Below are positions 58,736 to 64,000 of a stretch of DNA of 64,000 nucleotides, one piece after another. Each line of letters starts with the position of its first letter. The first letter of the stretch is position 1. The notes under the pieces were generated by a model. The model searched no databases and was not told where the DNA came from. It worked only from the letters and a program-made list of their open reading frames with translations. Source of the DNA: CADEFQ01 sp050185195 (GTDB taxonomy: Bacteria > Pseudomonadota > Gammaproteobacteria > Steroidobacterales > Steroidobacteraceae); assembly GCA_050185195.1 (NCBI GenBank), contig JBFWZQ010000004.1, positions 1 to 64,000 on the forward strand, written 5' to 3'. The position numbers and the translations under genes were made by a program.

Positions 58736-60442
58736 ATGAACAAGCTGTCCCGTCTCCGCCCTGCGCGTCTCGCGCTCGTGTTCGTCGTCGGCCTGCTGGC
58801 CGGTTGCCAGGTGGCGGCGCCGAAGCGCGTCGACCTGCTGATCCAGAACGCCGTGGTCTACGACGGTCGCGGCGGCGCGCCCTACCGGGGCGAGATTGCC
58901 GTCGATGCCGGCCGGATCGTGGCAGCCGCGCCCACCGTGGGCGCGGTCAGCGCCACGCGCACGGTCGATGCACGGGGCCTCGCGGTCGCACCGGGGTTCA
59001 TCAATGTACTCTCGTGGGCCGCGGATTCGCTGATCTACGACGGTCGCGGCCTGAGCGACATTAAGCAGGGGGTCACGCTCGAGATCTTTGGCGAAGGCGA
59101 CTCATATGGACCGCTGACGCCGACGAGCCGCGCGGAGATGCTGAAAACGCAGGGCGACATCCGCTTCGACATGCCCTGGACCTCCCTCGGCGAGTTCCTG
59201 GACTACCTCGCGAAGAAGGGCGTGTCGCCGAACATCGCGTCGTTCGTGGGCGCAGCGACGGTGCGCACGCACGAACTGGGCTACGCCAATCGTGCCCCCA
59301 CGGCCGCGGAACTCGCGCGGATGCAGGAACTCGTGCGTGCAGCCATGCGGGAAGGGGCGCTTGGCGTCGGCAGCGCCCTGATCTACGCGCCGGGCACTTA
59401 CGCACGCACCGACGAGCTGACCGCGCTCGCCCGCGCCGCCGGCGAGTCGGGTGGCGGCTACATCTCGCACATGCGCAGCGAGGGCGATCGCCTGCCGGAG
59501 GCGCTCGACGAGCTGATCGGCATTGCGCGCGATGCGGGCGTGCACGCCGAGGCCCATCACCTGAAAGCGGCGGGCGAACCGAACTGGCCGAAGATGCGCA
59601 CGGCGATCGATCGCATCGAGGCCGCGCGTGCCGCGGGGCTCGGGATCACCGCCAACATGTATACCTATACGGCCGGCGCCACGGGACTCGATGCGGCCAT
59701 GCCGCCCTGGGTGCAGGAGGGTGGCATCGATGCCTGGGTGGAGCGCCTGCGGGATCCCGCCATCGCGCGGCGCGTGATCGCGGAGATGCGCGGGCCGGGC
59801 AAAGACTGGGAGAACCTCTACTACGCGGCGGGCTCGGCGGAGCGCCTGCTGCTGATCGGATTCAAGAGCGAGGCGCTGAAGCCGCTCACGGGCAAGACGC
59901 TCGCGCAGGTCGCGCAGATGCGCGGCGTGTCGCCGGAGGAGGCCGCGATCGCGCTCGTGATCGAGGATCACACGCGCGTGTCGACGGCGTACTTCCTGAT
60001 GTCGGAAGAGAACGTCAGGCTCGGGCTCTCGCAGCCCTGGGTCAGCATCGACTCGGACGAAGGTGCGCTCGCACCCGAAGGCGCCTTCCTCGCGAGCAAC
60101 AACCATCCGCGCGCGTACGGCAGTTTTGCGCGTTTCCTCGGCAAGTACGTGCGCGACGAAAAGGTGGCGACGTTGCAGGATGCGATCCGGCGCCTGACGC
60201 GCCTGCCGGCAGAGAACTGGAAACTGCGCGATCGCGGCTGCTTCGACGCGGGCTGCCATGCCGACATCGTGATTTTCGATCCGGCGACGATCGCCGATCA
60301 CGCCACCTTCACCGAGCCGCGGAAGTTCGCCACCGGCGTCGTCGACGTGTTCGTCAACGGCGTGCAGGTGTTGGCGAACGGCGAGCACACCGGCGCGACG
60401 CCCGGCCAGGTGGTCCGCGGACCCGGCTGGACGGGGTGGTGA
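58736..60442 (+). CDS. N-acyl-D-amino-acid deacylase-like lipoprotein lacking the HxH motif
   Basis: 568 residues. Lipobox GLLAGC. Amidohydrolase family member of the D-aminoacylase branch: VDLLIQNAVVYDGRGGAPYRGEIAVDAGRIVA, DARGLAVAPGFINVLSWA, HMRSEGDRLPEALDE, AEAHHLKAAGE, SIDSDEGAL and ADIVIFDPATI. Two metal-site His and the Asp are kept, but the N-terminal HxH pair (usually GFIDxHxH) is replaced by GFINVLSWA, and GEGDSYGP stands where D-aminoacylases carry a metal-bridging Cys. It is either a mononuclear variant or a non-hydrolytic relative. GGGGGG lies before the ATG. Secreted. Confidence 0.88.
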   Translation: MNKLSRLRPARLALVFVVGLLAGCQVAAPKRVDLLIQNAVVYDGRGGAPYRGEIAVDAGRIVAAAPTVGAVSATRTVDARGLAVAPGFINVLSWAADSLIYDGRGLSDIKQGVTLEIFGEGDSYGPLTPTSRAEMLKTQGDIRFDMPWTSLGEFLDYLAKKGVSPNIASFVGAATVRTHELGYANRAPTAAELARMQELVRAAMREGALGVGSALIYAPGTYARTDELTALARAAGESGGGYISHMRSEGDRLPEALDELIGIARDAGVHAEAHHLKAAGEPNWPKMRTAIDRIEAARAAGLGITANMYTYTAGATGLDAAMPPWVQEGGIDAWVERLRDPAIARRVIAEMRGPGKDWENLYYAAGSAERLLLIGFKSEALKPLTGKTLAQVAQMRGVSPEEAAIALVIEDHTRVSTAYFLMSEENVRLGLSQPWVSIDSDEGALAPEGAFLASNNHPRAYGSFARFLGKYVRDEKVATLQDAIRRLTRLPAENWKLRDRGCFDAGCHADIVIFDPATIADHATFTEPRKFATGVVDVFVNGVQVLANGEHTGATPGQVVRGPGWTGW

Positions 60443-60456
60443 GTGCCGGCTCCGGC

Positions 60457-61266
60457 CTAGGGCCGGCGGCCGCGCGCGATGAACGGCCCGTTGCGTAGGC
60501 CGCGCGCGAACTTGCCGTAGGAGAACGGTGCGCCCTCGGGCGTCGTGACGCTGCCGCCCGCGGCTTGCAGCACCGCGTGGCCTGCGGCCACGTCCCATTC
60601 CATCGTCGCGCCGAAGCGCGGGTACAGGTCGGCCCGGCCCGCTGCGATCCGGCAGAACTTGAGGGAGGAGCCGATCGATTCGTGGCGCACGCCTTCGACG
60701 CCCGCCAGGAAGCGTTCGGTGTCCGGATCGCGATGCGAGCGGCTCACGAGCGCAACGGCGCCGCTGGCCGGCGCGGCGCGCGCCTCGATGGGCTGCGCGA
60801 TGGCCGCGTCGAATGCCGCATCGGGGTCCTGGGCCAGCGCATATGCGTGGGTTCCCGCGAAGTACATCTCGCCCACGGCCGGCGCGTAGACGCAGCCGGC
60901 CGTGGGCCGGCCCGCTTCGATCAGCGCGATGTTGACCGTGAATTCGCCGTTGCGCTTGAGAAACTCGCGCGTGCCGTCGAGCGGATCGACGAGCAGGAAA
61001 GTCGCGTTTGCGGGCAGCGCGGTGCCCGCTGCATCGAACGACTCCTCCGAAACGACAGGCACGCCCGGCAGGAGCCGGGCGAGCGCCGGCAGGATCAGCG
61101 CTTCGGCGCGCTGGTCCGCCAGCGTGACCGGCGTGTCGTCCGCCTTCATCCGCGCAACGAAATCGCTGCGATAGACCTCCATCACGACGGTGCCCGCGCG
61201 CCAGGCGATGGCGGCGAGGCCCGCGCTCGTTCGATCGGGCGCCGTCTTGTAGAATGGCGTGGTCAT
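60457..61266 (-). CDS. cysQ: 3'(2'),5'-bisphosphate nucleotidase, CysQ-like
   Basis: 269 residues from the ATG at 61266. Inositol-phosphatase-like fold; the metal site is visible in VVSEESFD, DPLDGTREFLKRNGEFTVNIALI (DPxDGT) and MEWDVAAGHAVLQAAGG. It degrades 3'-phosphoadenosine 5'-phosphate formed in sulfate assimilation and lipid metabolism. The first residues (TTPFYKTAPDRTS) are before the conserved region, and an upstream extension of 36 residues from 61374 would overlap the divergent gene. The start codon shares a CATG with the divergent L,D-transpeptidase gene. Confidence 0.9.
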   Translation of the reverse strand: MTTPFYKTAPDRTSAGLAAIAWRAGTVVMEVYRSDFVARMKADDTPVTLADQRAEALILPALARLLPGVPVVSEESFDAAGTALPANATFLLVDPLDGTREFLKRNGEFTVNIALIEAGRPTAGCVYAPAVGEMYFAGTHAYALAQDPDAAFDAAIAQPIEARAAPASGAVALVSRSHRDPDTERFLAGVEGVRHESIGSSLKFCRIAAGRADLYPRFGATMEWDVAAGHAVLQAAGGSVTTPEGAPFSYGKFARGLRNGPFIARGRRP

Positions 61267-62260
61267 GTCAAGAGCTATCCTGCGAATTTCCATCGTGGTC
61301 GCCGTGCTGGCGGCTACGGCGTCGAGGGCCACCGAGTACGAATTGCCGGCCGAAGGCACGGCGCTCTTCGGCAACGTGGAGCATACCGTGACGACGTATG
61401 AGGATACGTTGATCGACCTCGGGCGCCGGTACAGCCTCGGTTACGAGGAGATCCGCCGCGTCAACCCGGGGGTCGACCCCTGGCTGCCGGGCGAGGGTAC
61501 GGCGGTGCTGTTGCCGGGCCAGCGGATCCTGCCGGCAGGCCCGCGCGACGGCATCGTCGTGAACTTGCCGGAGCACCGCCTCTACTACTACCCGAAGCCG
61601 AAGAAGGGCGAGAAGCCGGTCGTCTACACCTATCCGGTGAGCATCGGGAAAATGGACTGGAAGACGCCGCTCGGCAAGACGCGCATCACCCAGAAAGAGA
61701 AGAACCCCAACTGGTATCCGCCGGCCTCGGTGCGCAAGGAGCACGCGGAGCGTGGCGATCCGCTGCCGGCCGTCGTACGGCCGGGTCCCGACAATCCGCT
61801 CGGTGCCTACAAGATGCGCCTCGCGTTCGGTGACGGCAGCTATCTCATCCACGGCACGAACAATCCGGCGGCCGTCGGCATGGCCATCACCCACGGCTGC
61901 ATCCGCATGTATCCCGAGGACGTCGAGCAACTGTTCGGGATGGTGCCCGTCGGCACGAACGTCTATCTGGTCAACGAGCCCGTGAAAGTCGCGATCGTCG
62001 ACGGCGAGGTCTACATGGAAGCACACCCTCCGGTCGACGATGAAGGGCAGGTCGCGCCGATCAATGTCGACGAGTTTGCCGCACGGCTCGACAAGGCGCT
62101 CGGCCCGACTCGTACGGCGGTGCACTGGGACTACGCGCTCGACATGCTGAAGAACGGGACCGGTATGCCGGTGCTGATCGGCATCCAGGCGGACGACACG
62201 CCGGACGCCGATGCAGCTCCGGTGGTCGCCAGCGACGCAGCGGCCCAGCCAGGCACCTGA
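61265..62260 (+). CDS. L,D-transpeptidase with LysM-like domain
   Basis: 331 residues. Signal peptide (LRISIVVAVLAATASRATE), a LysM-like module (HTVTTYEDTLIDLGRRYSLGYEEIRRVNPG, residues about 36-90) and a YkuD catalytic domain with the HGT...HGCIRM core (LIHGTNNPAAVGMAITHGCIRMYPEDV, given in part), then a tail of low complexity. It attaches or cross-links at L-meso-diaminopimelate in peptidoglycan; in relatives it anchors lipoprotein. An in-frame GTG two codons earlier is an alternative start. It overlaps the next gene by 50 bases. Confidence 0.94.
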   Translation: MSRAILRISIVVAVLAATASRATEYELPAEGTALFGNVEHTVTTYEDTLIDLGRRYSLGYEEIRRVNPGVDPWLPGEGTAVLLPGQRILPAGPRDGIVVNLPEHRLYYYPKPKKGEKPVVYTYPVSIGKMDWKTPLGKTRITQKEKNPNWYPPASVRKEHAERGDPLPAVVRPGPDNPLGAYKMRLAFGDGSYLIHGTNNPAAVGMAITHGCIRMYPEDVEQLFGMVPVGTNVYLVNEPVKVAIVDGEVYMEAHPPVDDEGQVAPINVDEFAARLDKALGPTRTAVHWDYALDMLKNGTGMPVLIGIQADDTPDADAAPVVASDAAAQPGT

Positions 62261-63677
62261 AGCGCCCTTGCGCCCCGGCGTCGCACTGCTCGGCCCCGCG
62301 GCGTTCCTGGCCACGCTCGTCGTGCCGGCGCCGGCCGGTTTTTCCAGTCTCGCCTGGCCGACGCTCGGACTGGCGGCCTGGATGGCAGTCTGGTGGGCAA
62401 CCGAAGCGGTGCCACTGGCCGCCACGGCGCTCCTGCCGCTGCTCGTGGTGCCGCTGATCGGCTTCCCGGATCCGGCGCGGGTACTTTCCGAGTACGCGAA
62501 TTCGACGATCTTCCTGATCCTTGGCGGCTTCCTCATCGGCCTTGCGATGGAGCGGTGGCAGCTCCACAAGCGCATTGCGTACGTGATCATTGCCGCGGTC
62601 GGCAGCCATCCGCGCCGGCTGGTGCTCGGTGTCATGATCGCGACTGCGTTCGTGAGCATGTGGGTCTCGAACACGTCCACCACGCTGATGATGCTGCCGG
62701 TGGCCAGTTCCATCGTCGCGCTCGTCGCCACGGGCGGGCGCGAGGATCGCGCGGCCAATTTCGCGACCGCGACCCTGCTCGGCGTAGCCTACGCCGCCAC
62801 CATCGGCGGCCTCGGCACGCTGATCGGTTCGCCGACGAATGCCCTCGTGCAGGGCTTCATGGCAAAGAATTTCGGCTATGACCTGGGCTTTGCAAACTGG
62901 CTGGCTTTCGGCATTCCCACCGTGCTGGTCCTGTTGCCGCTGACCTGGTGGATACTCACGCGGATCGCTCTGCCGTTCGACCTGCCGGACAACGCGCTGC
63001 CCCGCGACGCGATGCGCGCGGCCCTGCAGGCACTCGGGCCGATGTCGGCGGCCGAACGACGCGTCGCCGCCGTCGCCATCGCCACCGCGACACTGTGGAT
63101 CGCAAGGCCCTGGCTCGGGCATTGGCCGGGACTCGGGGGGCTCACCGATACCGTCATCTCGATCGGCGCGGGCCTTGCGCTCTTCCTGGTCCCGGCTGGC
63201 GCCGGGCGTGGTGCTGCGCTGCTCGACGCCGAGGCGCTGCGGCGCGTGCCGTGGGACGTGCTGATCCTGTTTGGCGGCGGCCTCGCGCTCGCGGCCGCGA
63301 TCCAGTCGAGCACGCTGGCCGAGACGTTCGGCGTTGCATTGCGGGGCATCTCCGGCTGGCCCCCGCTCGTGTTGACGGTCGCGATCGTCCTGCTTCTCGT
63401 TTTCTGGACCGAGTTCAACAGCAATACCGCCACCGCGGCGACTTTCATGCCGGTGCTGGCGGCCATGGCCAACGGCCATCCGGACAACATCCTGCTGCTG
63501 ATCGCGCCTGCGGCGATGGCCGCATCGGCGGGTTTCATGCTGCCGGTCGGAACGCCACCGAATGCCATCGTGTTCGGCACCGGGCGCATCTCCATGCAGC
63601 AGATGCTGCGCACGGGATTCCTGGTCGATCTCGCGGCCGTGGTGGTGATCACGGTCGTCACGGCGGTCGTGCTGTGA
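62211..63677 (+). CDS. SLC13/DASS-family sodium-dependent anion carrier
   Basis: 488 residues, about eleven TM segments. The DASS SNT motifs are SNTSTTLMMLPVASSIVA (about 153-170) and TEFNSNTATAATFMPVLAAMA in the C-terminal half, which bind sodium and carboxylate or sulfate. The likely substrate is a dicarboxylate such as succinate or sulfate; not resolvable. The start at 62211 lies 50 bases inside the transpeptidase gene; a TTG at about 62274 is an alternative if the N-terminal QLRWSPATQRPSQAPEAP is not translated. Confidence 0.9.
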   Translation: MQLRWSPATQRPSQAPEAPLRPGVALLGPAAFLATLVVPAPAGFSSLAWPTLGLAAWMAVWWATEAVPLAATALLPLLVVPLIGFPDPARVLSEYANSTIFLILGGFLIGLAMERWQLHKRIAYVIIAAVGSHPRRLVLGVMIATAFVSMWVSNTSTTLMMLPVASSIVALVATGGREDRAANFATATLLGVAYAATIGGLGTLIGSPTNALVQGFMAKNFGYDLGFANWLAFGIPTVLVLLPLTWWILTRIALPFDLPDNALPRDAMRAALQALGPMSAAERRVAAVAIATATLWIARPWLGHWPGLGGLTDTVISIGAGLALFLVPAGAGRGAALLDAEALRRVPWDVLILFGGGLALAAAIQSSTLAETFGVALRGISGWPPLVLTVAIVLLLVFWTEFNSNTATAATFMPVLAAMANGHPDNILLLIAPAAMAASAGFMLPVGTPPNAIVFGTGRISMQQMLRTGFLVDLAAVVVITVVTAVVL

Positions 63678-64000
63678 GCGAAGCGCCGGACCTTCGGGCG
63701 TTGCGCGACGCCTTCGGGCTCTTCGCGACCGGCGTGACGATCGTCACCGGTCGCAAGGCGAACGGGGAACCCGTGGGCGTCACGGCGAACTCGTTCACTT
63801 CGGTCTCGCTCGCGCCGCCACTCGTCCTGTGGTGCCTGCAACGCGAGAGCACTAGCCTCGACGCCTTCGCGATCGGCAGGCCCTTCGCGGTGCACGTGCT
63901 GCAGCTTGCCCAGGAGGCCGAGGCGATGCGTTTCGCGCGGCGTGCCGCCGTGAAGTTCGCGGACAGTGGCAGCGTGAAGGAGGGGCCGCCTGAAATTGCC
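63674..64000 (+). CDS. flavin reductase-like (DIM6/NTAB) protein, N-terminal part
   Basis: Reading from the GTG overlapping the SLC13 stop (GTGA): MSEAPDLRALRDAFGLFATG, VTIVTGRKANGEPVGVTANS, FTSVSLAPPLVLWCLQRES and so on to the window end, with no stop. This is the flavin-reductase domain start (FATGVTIVT, GVTANSFTSVSL.PPLVLW), which binds FMN and supplies reduced flavin to monooxygenases. About 109 residues are visible; the gene continues outside. Coupling to the carrier gene is structural only. Confidence 0.88.
   Translation, partial: MSEAPDLRALRDAFGLFATGVTIVTGRKANGEPVGVTANSFTSVSLAPPLVLWCLQRESTSLDAFAIGRPFAVHVLQLAQEAEAMRFARRAAVKFADSGSVKEGPPEIA

Noticed and set aside
1..64000. CRISPR arrays, integrases, phage structural genes, origin-type repeats
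   Set aside because: None seen on either strand.

Overview
The window is a 64 kb piece of a high-GC gammaproteobacterial chromosome. The gene orders gyrA-serC-...-pheA-hisC-aroA-cmk-rpsA-ihfB and thrS-infC-rpmI-rplT-pheS-pheT-ihfA-merR-tRNA-Pro are typical of that class. The GC-rich coding, the many TonB-receptor and secreted-hydrolase genes, and the accessory content suggest a Xanthomonadales, Nevskiales or Steroidobacterales-like organism; this placement is inference, and no rRNA gene is present to test it.

Layout. 1-10618: the 3' part of gyrA, then a tightly packed serine/aromatic/histidine block (serC, serA-type dehydrogenase, pheA, hisC, aroA) coupled to cmk, rpsA and ihfB. 10729-11976: a secreted ComEA-like helix-hairpin-helix protein and galU. 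12013-18040: a small secreted Cys/His protein followed by a complete Cus/Czc-type heavy-metal RND efflux operon (outer-membrane channel, adaptor, pump). 18037-24721: a PA2778/PA2779-like pair on the minus strand, a short subtilisin-like protease followed by a gene that joins a copy of the protease's N-terminal domain to DUF1993, two SnoaL-like secreted proteins, a secreted amidohydrolase and sodB. 24748-31273: an ECF sigma factor, a di-haem lipoprotein, a PLP decarboxylase and a large secreted subtilase closed by a clear intrinsic terminator.

31237-34305 is the most mosaic region: a truncated Rhs core with a C-terminal putative LRAT/NlpC-like cysteine-enzyme toxin, a likely immunity gene, a second Rhs-tip fragment, and a broken nucleotidyltransferase gene, followed by a lipoprotein with a duplicated domain and an outer-membrane beta-barrel. 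34468-47124 returns to core genes: SulP transporter, tRNA-Asn, aspartate aminotransferase, uvrB, tRNA-Val, the thrS to ihfA translation cluster with an infC start at a non-standard codon, a MerR regulator and tRNA-Pro. 47125-64000 is accessory again: an IS481-type transposase remnant at the tRNA-Pro 3' end, a GDCCVxC-DUF1810 fusion, an SRAP protein, a 31-residue membrane protein, DUF1203, an 8-TM protein / TonB receptor / Tat-exported flavin oxidase module, a DUF885 protein, a D-aminoacylase-like lipoprotein, cysQ, an L,D-transpeptidase, an SLC13 carrier and the start of a flavin reductase.

The best candidates for something undescribed are the protease plus trans-encoded N-domain/DUF1993 pair (19471-21451) and the orphan Rhs toxin/immunity cassette (31300-32633). 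No CRISPR array, prophage, integrase or origin of replication was seen. The gene density is high; recurrent start/stop overlaps (ATGA, GTGA, TTGA), three convergent pairs sharing a CTAG and one divergent pair sharing a CATG are features of this genome.
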